The position numbers were made by a program, and so were the translations under genes. Positions 1-7,211 of a stretch of 12,840 nucleotides of DNA are shown here, in pieces. The DNA is from Candidatus Igneacidithiobacillus taiwanensis (GTDB lineage: Bacteria > Pseudomonadota > Gammaproteobacteria > Acidithiobacillales > Acidithiobacillaceae): contig DDOU01000104.1 in NCBI GenBank assembly GCA_002341825.1, positions 2,097-14,936 on the forward strand. The letters run 5' to 3'. Each line of letters starts with the position of its first letter. Position 1 is the stretch's first letter. The notes beneath the pieces are model-generated. The model ran no database searches. It saw only the letters and a list, made by a program, of their open reading frames with translations, and was not told the DNA's origin.

Positions 1-72
1 GTGCGCCACGCCGTCAACAACGTTTTTTTTGACTTTTTTGCGCACACGCGCGTTCGTTTGCGTTTTTGCCAT
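1..72 (-). CDS. rpsK: 30S ribosomal protein S11, N-terminal fragment (3' end outside window)
   Basis: S11 sits on the platform of the small subunit and helps shape the mRNA exit region near the E site. Only the first 24 codons are in the window. They read MAKTQTNARVRKKVKKNVVD followed by GVAH, which matches the basic N-terminal tail and conserved DGVAH segment of S11; I worked this out directly from the bases because the fragment is short. The ATG at 72-70 has TGAGGGA upstream with about nine bases between. It lies 18 bases after the rpsM stop, the usual rpsM-rpsK order of the alpha operon. An A8 tract on the coding strand (bases 30-23) covers the two Lys codons and the start of the Asn codon at residues 15-17. 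Identification rests on the short match plus gene order. Confidence 0.9.
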   Translation of the reverse strand, partial: MAKTQTNARVRKKVKKNVVDGVAH

Positions 73-90
73 TGGGTCGATCCCTCAAAA

Positions 91-447
<357 letters not shown>

Positions 448-450
448 CCC

Positions 451-471
451 TTACTCCTTACCGTTCGTCAT
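451..471 (-). other. Possible six-codon leader ORF before rpsM (speculative)
   Basis: Within the 43-base rpmJ-rpsM gap, an ATG at 471-469 opens a reading frame of six codons (MTNGKE) that ends in TAA at 453-451, three bases before the rpsM start and in the same frame. A GGGG run lies six bases upstream of the ATG and could act as a weak ribosome-binding site. The AAG GAG codons of this frame are also the Shine-Dalgarno sequence of rpsM. It could keep ribosomes moving across the gap, or it could be chance, since such short frames are common. Confidence 0.2.
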
Positions 472-490
472 AGCCAACCCCAATCCTCGA

Positions 491-604
491 TCAACCCTGC
501 CGCTGTTTGTGGCGGGGTTCAACACAAATTACCCGAACCACTCCATTGCGGCGAATGATCTTGCAGTTACGACATAACTTCTTTACCGATGCACGAACCT
601 TCAT
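491..604 (-). CDS. rpmJ: 50S ribosomal protein L36, zinc-binding form
   Basis: L36 is the smallest protein of the large subunit and stabilises 23S rRNA folds. I translated this 37-codon gene by hand: it starts [20 protein letters not shown] and ends RHKQRQG. The zinc ligands of the metal-binding form are all present as Cys11, Cys14, Cys27 and His32. The ATG at 604-602 follows an excellent TAAGGAGG, in which the TAA is the infA stop codon, with six bases between. The order infA-rpmJ-rpsM-rpsK is common in bacteria. Length and ligand spacing are typical of the family. The presence of all four ligands means this copy is the zinc-dependent type and not the cysteine-free paralogue found under zinc limitation in some bacteria. 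Confidence 0.97.
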   Translation of the reverse strand: MKVRASVKKLCRNCKIIRRNGVVRVICVEPRHKQRQG

Positions 605-618
605 GGACCGCCTCCTTA
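598..618 (-). promoter_or_regulatory. infA-rpmJ junction with strong ribosome-binding site
   Basis: The infA stop TAA continues as GGAGG (612-618 read TAAGGAG on the coding strand), six bases before the rpmJ ATG at 604. This clear signal, with the zinc-ligand pattern that follows, makes the short rpmJ gene secure. Confidence 0.85.
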
Positions 619-834
619 CTTGGCGCGATAGATGATGCGCCCCTTGCTCAGGTCGTAAGGCGTCATCTCCACAGTGACCTTATCCCCTGGCAAGATGCGG
701 ATGTAGTGCATCCGCATCTTCCCAGAGATGTGCGCATTGACCACAAAACCATTCTCCAGACGCACCTTAAAGGTAGCACTGGGAAGGTTCTCAATGACTT
801 CTCCCTGCATTTCGAGAGTGTCTTCCTTGGCCAT
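616..834 (-). CDS. infA: Translation initiation factor IF-1
   Basis: IF-1 is a single OB-fold (S1-like) protein that binds the ribosomal A site during initiation and works with IF-2 and IF-3. The 72-residue product has the same length as E. coli IF-1. It starts [13 protein letters not shown], has the central [19 protein letters not shown] segment at about 35-53 and ends [14 protein letters not shown]. The start lies three bases after the adk stop, and its Shine-Dalgarno sequence (TGAGGT) is inside the last codons of adk, so coupling to adk is likely. In E. coli infA is elsewhere on the chromosome; placement between adk and rpmJ resembles many Gram-positive and some proteobacterial genomes. 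Confidence 0.97.
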   Translation of the reverse strand: MAKEDTLEMQGEVIENLPSATFKVRLENGFVVNAHISGKMRMHYIRILPGDKVTVEMTPYDLSKGRIIYRAK

Positions 835-837
835 TTG

Positions 838-1491
838 TTACCTCAAAAAGGGCAAAATTCTATTGGTGACGGCAGCCGCATCGCCGCTACCATCCACCTC
901 AACGTACCCTGGACGCGAACGGTAGTACGCAACCAGGGGCGCGGTTTCCGTTCGGTACACCGTCAAGCGGTGACGAATCACTTCGGGCTGGTCATCCTTA
1001 CGCTGACGCAATACGCCGCCGCATCGATCACAACGACCATCCACCCTAGGCGGCTGATACTGCACGTGGTATATCGCCCCGCAGTCCTCACACACCCGAC
1101 GCCCGGCCAAGCGAGTGACGATCTCCTCATCATCGAGAACAATGTGAAAGATATGCGTAATACCAACGCCTCGCCGCTCCACCACCAGCGCGTCTAACCC
1201 CTGCGCCTGCACCACAGTGCGCGGAAAACCATCAAAAACCACGCCGTTTTTGGCGTCATCCTGGCTAAGCCGCTCCGAGACGATACCCAGTATCAGTTCA
1301 TCGTCGACGAGGGCGCCGGATTCCATCACTGCCTTGGCCCGTTTGCCCATTTCGGTGCCTGCAGCAACAGAGGCGCGGAGCATATCACCAGTCGATATGT
1401 GAGGCAAGCCTGTGCTTGCCGCCACCACCTTGGCCTGGGTACCCTTGCCTACCCCCGGCGCACCAAGCAGGATGATATGACCAGGTTGCAT
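838..1491 (-). CDS. adk: Adenylate kinase with zinc-type LID
   Basis: Adenylate kinase is a cytoplasmic enzyme converting ATP plus AMP to two ADP, keeping adenine nucleotides balanced. The 217-residue product has the P-loop GAPGVGKGT at 10-18, the STGDMLR AMP-binding segment at 33-39, the signature FDGFPRT at 86-92, and a LID domain at about 125-165. The LID contains two CxxC pairs (Cys134/Cys137 and Cys154/Cys157), the structural-zinc form, where E. coli has other residues. The DDQPEVIRHRL motif after the LID and a C-terminal helix complete a long-type Adk of normal size. The ATG is two bases after the secY stop with only a weak GGGTAAG upstream, so translation probably depends on ribosomes finishing secY. 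Confidence 0.97.
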   Translation of the reverse strand: MQPGHIILLGAPGVGKGTQAKVVAASTGLPHISTGDMLRASVAAGTEMGKRAKAVMESGALVDDELILGIVSERLSQDDAKNGVVFDGFPRTVVQAQGLDALVVERRGVGITHIFHIVLDDEEIVTRLAGRRVCEDCGAIYHVQYQPPRVDGRCDRCGGVLRQRKDDQPEVIRHRLTVYRTETAPLVAYYRSRPGYVEVDGSGDAAAVTNRILPFLR

Positions 1492-1493
1492 GA

Positions 1494-2831
1494 CTAGCGC
1501 TTACCCTGCTGGCCGCTCTTACGCAGCAGCCCCTCGTAACGATGGGTAAGTAGATGGCTCTGAATCTGGGCCATGAGATCCATCATCACTACCACCACGA
1601 TGAGCAAACTGGTGCCACCAAAGTAGAAGGGCACGTTGTATTCGGTAATCAGGAATTCGGGCAGAAGACAGACCAGGGTAAGATAAATTGCCCCCCACAG
1701 GGTGAGGCGGCTGAGCACTCGATCCATGTATTTGGCAGTTTGCTCTCCGGGGCGTAGACCGGGGATGAAGGCACCGGACTTTTTGAGGTTGTCCGCCGTC
1801 TCACGCGGGTTGAAGACCATCGCGGTATAGAAAAAGGCAAAAAACACGATCGCCACGGTAAACACGACTACATATAACGTGGTGCCGGGACTCAGAGCCT
1901 GCCCGAAGCGCGCCAACCATTGCATGCCGGGCACATTGGCAAACCATCCCGCCAGCGTCGCCGGCAACAAAATAATGCTCGACGCAAAGATGGGCGGGAT
2001 CACCCCAGACATATTCACCTTTAGCGGCATGTGGGTACTCTGACCGCCGTAAATTTTGCGCCCCACCTGACGTTTCGCGTACTGGATTGGAATTCGTCGT
2101 TGTGCGCTTTCCATAAACACCACAAAGGCGAGGACGAGCAACGCCAGCACAAAGAGTGCGAGTACGAATAAGGGCTGAAACTGCCCGGTTCGCACCAACT
2201 CGAACATCGTCGCTAGGGCCTGCGGCAGCCCCGCGACGATGCCCGCGAAAATGATCATGGAAATACCGTTACCGATACCCCGCTCAGTAATTTGCTCACC
2301 CAACCACATCAGAAAGACCGTACCGGCCGAGAGCGTGATCGTGGTGGTGAACAAGAATAGGGGGCCGGGATCGATGACGACTGGAATAGAACCACCGTGC
2401 ATCTTCTCGATTGCCACGGCAATTCCCAAGCCCTGCAATAGGGAGAGAACAACCGTGGCATAACGGGTATATTCCGTAATCTTTCTACGACCAGCTTCCC
2501 CCTCTTTCTTCAACTCCTCGAGTTGGGGAATGACCGATCCAGCCAACTGGAAAATGATGGAGGCGCTGATGTATGGCATGATGCCAAGGGCAAAGACCGT
2601 AAGGCGAGAAAGAGCCCCACCGGAGAACATGTTGAACATGCCTAGGATGGTACCCTGCTCCTGATGGAAGAACGACGCCATGGCGGCCGGGTCTATACCG
2701 GGTACCGGAATGTGCGCACCAATGCGAAAAACAAGCAACGCACCCAGGAGAAACAGGATACGCTTGCGCAGCTCGGTGATGTTCCCCGCGCCCTGCGCAG
2801 CGTTGCCAAGCGCTCCAAGGCTGTTCGCCAT
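1494..2831 (-). CDS. secY: Preprotein translocase channel subunit SecY
   Basis: SecY is the inner-membrane channel that, with SecE and SecG and the SecA motor, exports unfolded proteins and inserts membrane proteins. The 445-residue product is of normal length and has the hydrophobic pattern expected for ten membrane segments; the first is at about 24-43. Visible signatures include [15 protein letters not shown] at 177-191 and the fifth cytoplasmic loop [20 protein letters not shown] at 341-360, followed by PGEQTAKY. Arg360 corresponds by motif to E. coli Arg357, which is important for SecA-driven transport. The start is one base after the rplO stop, and its Shine-Dalgarno AGAGGG lies inside rplO. 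The link to ribosomal proteins matches the spc operon, with adk following two bases later. Confidence 0.98.
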   Translation of the reverse strand: MANSLGALGNAAQGAGNITELRKRILFLLGALLVFRIGAHIPVPGIDPAAMASFFHQEQGTILGMFNMFSGGALSRLTVFALGIMPYISASIIFQLAGSVIPQLEELKKEGEAGRRKITEYTRYATVVLSLLQGLGIAVAIEKMHGGSIPVVIDPGPLFLFTTTITLSAGTVFLMWLGEQITERGIGNGISMIIFAGIVAGLPQALATMFELVRTGQFQPLFVLALFVLALLVLAFVVFMESAQRRIPIQYAKRQVGRKIYGGQSTHMPLKVNMSGVIPPIFASSIILLPATLAGWFANVPGMQWLARFGQALSPGTTLYVVVFTVAIVFFAFFYTAMVFNPRETADNLKKSGAFIPGLRPGEQTAKYMDRVLSRLTLWGAIYLTLVCLLPEFLITEYNVPFYFGGTSLLIVVVVMMDLMAQIQSHLLTHRYEGLLRKSGQQGKR

Positions 2832-2832
2832 G

Positions 2833-3270
2833 TTATCCCTCTACCTGCCCACCGGCAGCTTCGATCGCCATACGCGCGCCAGCGCTGACCCGAAGGCCCT
2901 TCACCGTGACCGCAGTCTCGAGCTTACCAGTGCGGATCACCTTGATCTGATCGCAATCGCCACGGACGAAGCGTCGTAAACGCAGCGCCTCGGCATCGAC
3001 CACGCCCGCTATGGCCGCACTCTGCAACATATCGAGGGTAACTTCGACGACGACCGACGCGCCGCTGTTCCGAAAGCCGCGTTTTGGAATGCGCCGCTGC
3101 AAAGGCATCTGTCCACCCTCGAAGCCGACCTTGTGGTAACCACCGGAGCGAGCATGCTGACCCTTGTGGCCGCGCCCTGCGGTTTTGCCAAGCCCGCTAC
3201 CGATACCCCGGCCCACCCGCAGCCGTTCTTTCTTGGCGCCCGGCGCGGGGGCAATCGTATTCAATCTCAT
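2833..3270 (-). CDS. rplO: 50S ribosomal protein L15
   Basis: L15 is a late-assembly large-subunit protein with a long extended N-terminal arm that threads through 23S rRNA. The 145-residue product starts [20 protein letters not shown], continues with the glycine-rich [19 protein letters not shown] arm at 20-38 and [11 protein letters not shown] at 50-60, and ends with the family-typical [17 protein letters not shown]. The ATG at 3270 was preferred over one five codons upstream because it gives the normal N terminus and overlaps the rpmD stop as ATGA. Upstream GGGAAG is a modest ribosome-binding site, so coupling to rpmD is likely. Length is close to the 144 residues of E. coli. Confidence 0.97.
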   Translation of the reverse strand: MRLNTIAPAPGAKKERLRVGRGIGSGLGKTAGRGHKGQHARSGGYHKVGFEGGQMPLQRRIPKRGFRNSGASVVVEVTLDMLQSAAIAGVVDAEALRLRRFVRGDCDQIKVIRTGKLETAVTVKGLRVSAGARMAIEAAGGQVEG

Positions 3271-3452
3271 GATAGTTCTTCCCAACGCAGTAGATACGGA
3301 ACTTTACGAATCATGCCGCGCACTTCCGGCGTATCCGCAAGTTCCACACAATGTCCGGTGTGCCGCAACCCGAGACCCCGTATCGTCGAACGGTGCTTGG
3401 CGGTAACACCAATCAGGCTACGCACCAAGGTCACTTTCAACATTTTACTCAT
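3267..3452 (-). CDS. rpmD: 50S ribosomal protein L30
   Basis: L30 is a small surface protein of the large subunit. The 61-residue product aligns with E. coli L30 across its length: [10 protein letters not shown] near the start, [20 protein letters not shown] in the middle and GMIRKV toward the end. The ATG at 3452 lies inside the end of rpsE, giving an eight-base overlap. A second in-frame ATG three codons later is possible, but the first restores the usual N-terminal length (MSKMLKVT against MAKTIKVT) and has GGGAGAG upstream. The stop overlaps the rplO start as ATGA. Confidence 0.95.
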   Translation of the reverse strand: MSKMLKVTLVRSLIGVTAKHRSTIRGLGLRHTGHCVELADTPEVRGMIRKVPYLLRWEELS

Positions 3453-3978
3453 GACCAGTCTCTCCCTGCCCCAAAATCTCTTTCAAGGTTTTGCCGCGCT
3501 TCATCGCGATCGACTGCGGGGTAGCCAACTTTTCGAACGCATTGAATGTTGCCCGCACCACGTTGATGGGGTTGTTCGACCCCAACGATTTGGCGACCAC
3601 GTTGCGCAGACCCACGGCCTCACATACGGCGCGCATCGCGCCACCGGCGATGACGCCACTACCCTCTGGAGCTGGACGAAGAATCACGCGCGCAGCGCCA
3701 TGTCTGCCCTCGACAGGAAAGGGAATGGTACCACGCATCAGCGGAACCTGGGTTAGATAGCGACGCGCTTGGTCCGTAGCTTTCTGTATTCCTGCCGGCA
3801 CTTCTTTGGCCTTACCGCGACCAAAGCCAACCTTACCATCGCCATCACCGACCACCATCAACGCTGCAAAACCAAACTGTCGTCCACCTTTGACAACTTT
3901 GGAAACCCGATTGATGTGAATCAATTTTTCCAACATGCCATCACTTGGCTGTTGACTCTCCCGATTCTCTCTTGCCAT
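3445..3978 (-). CDS. rpsE: 30S ribosomal protein S5
   Basis: S5 lies at the mRNA entry side of the small subunit and contributes to decoding accuracy and spectinomycin response. The 177-residue product, about ten residues longer than E. coli S5, has the loop [10 protein letters not shown] at 24-33 that corresponds to the spectinomycin region, the double-stranded-RNA-binding signature [20 protein letters not shown] at 44-63, and the C-terminal domain with [18 protein letters not shown]. The extra length is mainly a polar N-terminal stretch ([12 protein letters not shown]). The ATG is 12 bases past the rplR stop with CGGAG at good spacing. The last eight bases overlap the start of rpmD. Confidence 0.97.
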   Translation of the reverse strand: MARENRESQQPSDGMLEKLIHINRVSKVVKGGRQFGFAALMVVGDGDGKVGFGRGKAKEVPAGIQKATDQARRYLTQVPLMRGTIPFPVEGRHGAARVILRPAPEGSGVIAGGAMRAVCEAVGLRNVVAKSLGSNNPINVVRATFNAFEKLATPQSIAMKRGKTLKEILGQGETGHE

Positions 3979-3990
3979 CGTAATACTCCG

Positions 3991-4344
3991 TCAAAAGGAC
4001 AGTCCGCTTTCGCGGGCTGCCTCGGCGAGGGCCTTGACTCGGCCATGAAAGCGATAACCACTGCGGTCGAACGCGACCTCGGTGATCCCCAGATCTTTCG
4101 CTTTTTCCGCCACACGCTTGCCAATGGCCGCCGCACTCTCGGCACTGCCGCCGTTTTTTAAGGCACTACGCATCTCTTTCTCCACGGAAGACGCCTGCGT
4201 AAGAACCCGACCCTGGCTATCGTCGATGATCTGAGCGTAGATATGTTTCCCGGAACGGAAGACCGCAAGGCGGAGCTTGCCCTGCGCGGCAATGCGCGCA
4301 CGGGTCTTTCTAGCACGCCGAAGACGACTGATATTCTTGTCCAT
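3991..4344 (-). CDS. rplR: 50S ribosomal protein L18
   Basis: L18 binds 5S rRNA together with L5 and anchors it in the central protuberance. The 117-residue product equals the E. coli length. A basic N terminus (MDKNISRLRRARKTRARI) precedes the core with RLAVFRSGKHIYAQIIDD, and the C-terminal GYRFHGRVKALAEAARESGL is typical. The start is 12 bases after the rplF stop, with TAAGGGAG combining that stop and the ribosome-binding site. A long plus-strand reading frame antisense to the neighbouring genes has no support. Confidence 0.96.
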   Translation of the reverse strand: MDKNISRLRRARKTRARIAAQGKLRLAVFRSGKHIYAQIIDDSQGRVLTQASSVEKEMRSALKNGGSAESAAAIGKRVAEKAKDLGITEVAFDRSGYRFHGRVKALAEAARESGLSF

Positions 4345-4356
4345 TGCTGATCTCCC

Positions 4357-4881
4357 TTACTTCTTCTTGGCTTCTTTACGCCGGACCTGTTCGCCGGCAT
4401 AACGAACACCTTTACCCTTGTAGGGCTCCGGTGGCCGATAAGCGCGGATATCTGCTGCGACCTGACCAACGAGCTGTTTATCGACTCCGCGAATCACGAT
4501 CTCGGTCTGCGAGGGCGTTTCGATGGTGATGGAATCGGGAACGGGATACTCGACTGGGTGGGAAAAACCCAGACTGAGCCCCAGGGTTTTGCCTTTAGCC
4601 TGGGCACGATAGCCGACCCCGATGATCTCCAACCTTCTCTCGAAGCCTTGCGATACACCACGCACCATATTCGCAAGCAGAGCACGCGCGGTACCGGCGT
4701 GGTGCACGACCTGCGGTTGCCAATCGAGAACCGCAGATTCTGCTTCAATGCGGATACCCACACCCTCCTGCAAGGGCATGGACAACTGACCCTTGGGACC
4801 CTTGACCACGACCGTCGTGTCTTCGACGCGAACTTCTACGCCCTTCGGCAAACTAACCGGCTGTTTTGCTATGCGCGACAT
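4357..4881 (-). CDS. rplF: 50S ribosomal protein L6
   Basis: L6 lies near the sarcin-ricin loop and the factor-binding site of the large subunit. The 174-residue product has the two-repeat L6 layout. It starts [17 protein letters not shown], has the [20 protein letters not shown] segment at about 66-85 and carries the C-terminal family signature [14 protein letters not shown] at 151-164, followed by a lysine-rich tail. The start is nine bases past the rpsH stop; the sequence TAAGGGGG merges that stop with a strong purine-rich ribosome-binding site. Length is close to the 177 residues of E. coli. Confidence 0.97.
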   Translation of the reverse strand: MSRIAKQPVSLPKGVEVRVEDTTVVVKGPKGQLSMPLQEGVGIRIEAESAVLDWQPQVVHHAGTARALLANMVRGVSQGFERRLEIIGVGYRAQAKGKTLGLSLGFSHPVEYPVPDSITIETPSQTEIVIRGVDKQLVGQVAADIRAYRPPEPYKGKGVRYAGEQVRRKEAKKK

Positions 4882-4890
4882 AGTTCCCCC

Positions 4891-5286
4891 TTAGGCTACT
4901 ACACAGAGCACTTCGCCGCCGATACCCTCGGCACGTGCCGCGCGGTCGGTCATGATGCCCCGAGAAGTAGAAACGATGGCGATACCGTATCCATCCCGCA
5001 CGCGGGGAAGGCTATCGGCACCACGGTAAATGCGCACCCCAGGACGACTGATGCGGCGAATCTCGCTGATAACACCCTCTCCCGCATAGTATTTCAGGGT
5101 AATGCGAAGACTCGGGTGTCCTGCCAGCACATCATCGGCTACCTCGGCAATGTACCCTTCTTCCAGGAGCACCCGCGCGATGGCACGCTTGAGCTTCGAA
5201 GCCGGCACCTGGACGACACTCTTACCTACTGCCTGCGCATTGCGAATGCGGGTCAACATATCTGCGATCGGATCTGTAATACTCAT
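4891..5286 (-). CDS. rpsH: 30S ribosomal protein S8
   Basis: S8 binds the central domain of 16S rRNA (helix 21) and in E. coli also represses spc operon translation at the rplE start. The 131-residue product begins [18 protein letters not shown] and contains the C-terminal signature [13 protein letters not shown] at 106-118 and GIGGEVLC at the end, all standard. The start is seven bases after the rpsN stop, with TGAGGG joining stop and ribosome-binding site. Whether this S8 regulates its own operon cannot be told from sequence alone; I did not recognise a helix-21 mimic near rplE. Confidence 0.97.
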   Translation of the reverse strand: MSITDPIADMLTRIRNAQAVGKSVVQVPASKLKRAIARVLLEEGYIAEVADDVLAGHPSLRITLKYYAGEGVISEIRRISRPGVRIYRGADSLPRVRDGYGIAIVSTSRGIMTDRAARAEGIGGEVLCVVA

Positions 5287-5293
5287 CTTTCCC

Positions 5294-5479
5294 TCACCAA
5301 CTGCTCTTCACAACGCCGGGGATATTCCCCGCCGAGGCATGCTTGCGCAGGCAGAGACGGCAGAGTCCAAACTTGCGGTAGTAACCGTGGGCGCGCCCAC
5401 ATAATTGGCACCGGTGGTAGGCGCGCACCCGAAACTTCGGGGTGCGCGCTGCCTTGGCAATCATCGATTTCTTAGCCAT
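5294..5479 (-). CDS. rpsN: 30S ribosomal protein S14, short zinc-binding type
   Basis: S14 is in the head of the small subunit and is a late assembly protein. This is the short 61-residue form, with two CxxC pairs (Cys24/Cys27 and Cys40/Cys43, in [10 protein letters not shown] and [12 protein letters not shown]) that make the zinc ribbon, and the C-terminal [12 protein letters not shown]. coli and most beta- and gammaproteobacteria have a form of about 101 residues without these cysteines, so the short form is notable beside the proteobacterial-looking neighbours. The gene occupies the normal spc position between rplE and rpsH. The start follows TGAGGAG, in which TGA is the rplE stop. Some databases label this type rpsZ. 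Confidence 0.97.
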   Translation of the reverse strand: MAKKSMIAKAARTPKFRVRAYHRCQLCGRAHGYYRKFGLCRLCLRKHASAGNIPGVVKSSW

Positions 5480-5490
5480 TGCGATTCTCC

Positions 5491-6033
5491 TCAGGCGCGG
5501 AAGGGCATCTTGAAGGCCTTGAGCAGACCCAGAGCCTCCGCATCATTCTTGGCGGTGGTGGTGAAAGTTACGTCCAAGCCCCGCAAACGATCGATCTTGT
5601 CATATTCGATCTCTGGGAAAATGATCTGCTCCTTGACCCCCAACGAATAATTGCCTCGACCGTCGAAAGATTTGGGAGAAAGGCCACGAAAATCGCGTAT
5701 CCGCGGAATCGCGACAGACACCAAGCGATCCAAGAACTCGTACATCCGATCGCCGCGCAGGGTCACCTTGCAGCCAATGGGATATCCCTCGCGGATTTTG
5801 AAGGCAGCAACCGACTTGCGCGCCGTGGTCACAATGGGCTTCTGGCCAGCGATACGAGTCATGTCGGCAAGCGCAGCCTCCAAAACCTTTTTGTCGCCGA
5901 CTGCCTCACCAACACCCATATTCAAGGTAATCTTCTGCAAGCGCGGGACTTCCATTACGCTCTTGTATCCGAACTCTTGAATCAACCGGGGGACGATTTG
6001 TTCCTTATAAATTTTTTGCAACCGTGCTTCCAT
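5491..6033 (-). CDS. rplE: 50S ribosomal protein L5
   Basis: L5 binds 5S rRNA, forms the central protuberance and contacts S13 and the P-site tRNA. The 180-residue product matches the usual length (179 in E. coli). It begins [20 protein letters not shown], has [20 protein letters not shown] at about 29-48, the [12 protein letters not shown] segment and the [20 protein letters not shown] segment, and ends [12 protein letters not shown]. The ATG is 13 bases after the rplX stop and is preceded by TGAGGGGG. In E. coli the start region of this gene is the S8 repressor target; I cannot recognise the equivalent by eye here. Confidence 0.97.
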   Translation of the reverse strand: MEARLQKIYKEQIVPRLIQEFGYKSVMEVPRLQKITLNMGVGEAVGDKKVLEAALADMTRIAGQKPIVTTARKSVAAFKIREGYPIGCKVTLRGDRMYEFLDRLVSVAIPRIRDFRGLSPKSFDGRGNYSLGVKEQIIFPEIEYDKIDRLRGLDVTFTTTAKNDAEALGLLKAFKMPFRA

Positions 6034-6046
6034 CAGTGCTGCCCCC

Positions 6047-6367
6047 TCAATGCTTGGCCAACTGTTCGCCGTTGCTCTTGAACACGCGAACCTTGCTGCC
6101 GTCGGCGAGGAACTGATACCCGATGCGGTCCGCCTTGCCAGTGGCCGGATTGTAAATTGCCAAATTGGAAAGCTGAATCGGCGCTTCCTTCTCGATGATA
6201 CCGCCGCCGTTCCCCATTCGATCTGGACGTTTGTGGCGCTTGATCATGTTCACTTTTTCCACAATGGCACGCCCTTCATCCGGAAATACGGCCAACACTT
6301 TGCCGCGCTTACCTTTGTCCTTGCCGGTGAGGACCACTACCTCGTCATCCTTACGAATCTTGCTCAT
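6047..6367 (-). CDS. rplX: 50S ribosomal protein L24
   Basis: L24 starts assembly of the large subunit and later lies near the peptide tunnel exit. The 106-residue product starts [20 protein letters not shown] with the KOW motif at about 4-31 ([20 protein letters not shown]), followed by [11 protein letters not shown] and the [15 protein letters not shown] segment. Length is close to the 104 residues of E. coli. The stop of rplN forms part of the ribosome-binding site as TAGGAG, six bases before the ATG. Confidence 0.97.
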   Translation of the reverse strand: MSKIRKDDEVVVLTGKDKGKRGKVLAVFPDEGRAIVEKVNMIKRHKRPDRMGNGGGIIEKEAPIQLSNLAIYNPATGKADRIGYQFLADGSKVRVFKSNGEQLAKH

Positions 6368-6376
6368 GCGCGACTC

Positions 6377-6745
6377 CTACAACACTTCGGGCGCGAGCGA
6401 AATGATTTTCATAAAATTGGCGCCTCGCAGCTCGCGCGTAACCGGGCCAAAGATTCGCGTGCCAATCGGCTGTAACTGATTGTTCAGTAACACCGCAGCA
6501 TTGTTGTCGAAACGGATAACGGAGCCGTCTTCGCGACGCACGCCCTTGCGGGTACGAACGATAAGAGCGTTGTACACATCACCTTTTTTCACTTTACCCC
6601 GCGGCGCCGCATCCTTGATACTGACTTTGATAACGTCGCCAATGTCCGCGTAGCGCCGATGCGAACCACCCAACACCTTGATACACATGACTTCACGGGC
6701 GCCGCTGTTGTCGGCAACCGCGAGTCGGCTTTGCATCTGAATCAT
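6377..6745 (-). CDS. rplN: 50S ribosomal protein L14
   Basis: L14 is a five-stranded beta-barrel protein at the subunit interface, next to L19 and the factor-binding face. The 122-residue product starts [20 protein letters not shown] and is nearly colinear with E. coli L14 (123 residues), including [25 protein letters not shown] and the C-terminal [14 protein letters not shown]...[11 protein letters not shown] longer upstream frame exists inside rpsQ, but the ATG at 6745 gives the conserved N terminus, overlaps the rpsQ stop as ATGA and has GAGGTG five bases upstream. It ends in TAG, one of only two TAG stops in the window (the other is secY). Confidence 0.98.
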   Translation of the reverse strand: MIQMQSRLAVADNSGAREVMCIKVLGGSHRRYADIGDVIKVSIKDAAPRGKVKKGDVYNALIVRTRKGVRREDGSVIRFDNNAAVLLNNQLQPIGTRIFGPVTRELRGANFMKIISLAPEVL

Positions 6746-7017
6746 GACGCCACCTCTTCTGCCAGGGCATGACCAACGATCGAAACCAAACGCCAGGTCT
6801 TGGTTTTCGATAACGGGCGGCACTCTTCAATGCGCACCGTATCACCAATCTGACACTGGTTTTCCTGATCGTGGGCGTGAAATTTCTTGGAACGCCGAAT
6901 GTATTTCTTGTAGAGAGGGTGTTGAATACGCCGCTCGACCAAGACGACGATGGTCTTGTCCATGCGATTACTCACTACCGTTCCCACTAGGCTGCGGGGA
7001 TTCTGTTCCATACTCAT
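6742..7017 (-). CDS. rpsQ: 30S ribosomal protein S17
   Basis: S17 is an OB-fold protein that binds 16S rRNA early in assembly. The 91-residue product has [20 protein letters not shown] near the N terminus and the signature [16 protein letters not shown] at 58-73. The start at 7017 overlaps the rpmC stop as ATGA and has AAGGTG five bases upstream. A second ATG two codons later is possible but is further from the ribosome-binding site. The product is several residues longer than E. coli S17 (84), at both ends. Confidence 0.97.
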   Translation of the reverse strand: MSMEQNPRSLVGTVVSNRMDKTIVVLVERRIQHPLYKKYIRRSKKFHAHDQENQCQIGDTVRIEECRPLSKTKTWRLVSIVGHALAEEVAS

Positions 7018-7211
7018 CGACTCACCTTCGCCTTTTTACCAATTTCGGTACGCATGCGCGCAATATCACGCCGAACGCCACGCAAACGGGCAGTATTCGC
7101 CAATTGATTGGTGCCATGTTGCATGCGCAGCCGGAACTGTTCTTCCAACAGCTCCAACAACCGCGTCTGACATTCTGCAACAGACAATGCTGCTAATTCC
7201 TTTTGCTTCAT
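7014..7211 (-). CDS. rpmC: 50S ribosomal protein L29
   Basis: L29 is a two-helix protein beside L23 at the tunnel exit. The 65-residue product begins [20 protein letters not shown] and carries the family segment [20 protein letters not shown] at about 31-50. It overlaps rplP upstream and rpsQ downstream, both as ATGA, so it is joined at both ends. Its own ribosome-binding site is weak (GGGTG close to the start), which suggests dependence on translation of rplP. Confidence 0.96.
   Translation of the reverse strand: MKQKELAALSVAECQTRLLELLEEQFRLRMQHGTNQLANTARLRGVRRDIARMRTEIGKKAKVSR

Noticed and set aside
455..480. TTGGCT and TATGAC as promoter elements before rpsM
   Set aside because: The two lie side by side without the 16-18 base spacer of a sigma-70 type promoter.
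448..490. S4-binding pseudoknot before rpsM
   Set aside because: The gap is only 43 bases and I found no nested complementary segments by eye. Absence cannot be proven without folding.
589..1197. Plus-strand open frame of 202 codons antisense to infA and adk
   Set aside because: It crosses two well-identified genes and their junction on the other strand and has no recognisable domain.
4558..5475. Plus-strand open frame of 305 codons antisense to rplF, rpsH and rpsN
   Set aside because: It lies entirely opposite three highly conserved ribosomal genes and their junctions, resembles no family I know, and shows no ribosome-binding site or domain. It is a shadow of minus-strand codon bias.
5294..5479. 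rpsN as a truncated S14 pseudogene
   Set aside because: The 61-residue length is normal for the zinc-ribbon form. Both CxxC pairs, the C-terminal motif, a strong ribosome-binding site and the expected gene position are present.
6746..6823. 26-codon N-terminal extension of rplN
   Set aside because: It overlaps the conserved end of rpsQ, and the L14 family begins at MIQ.
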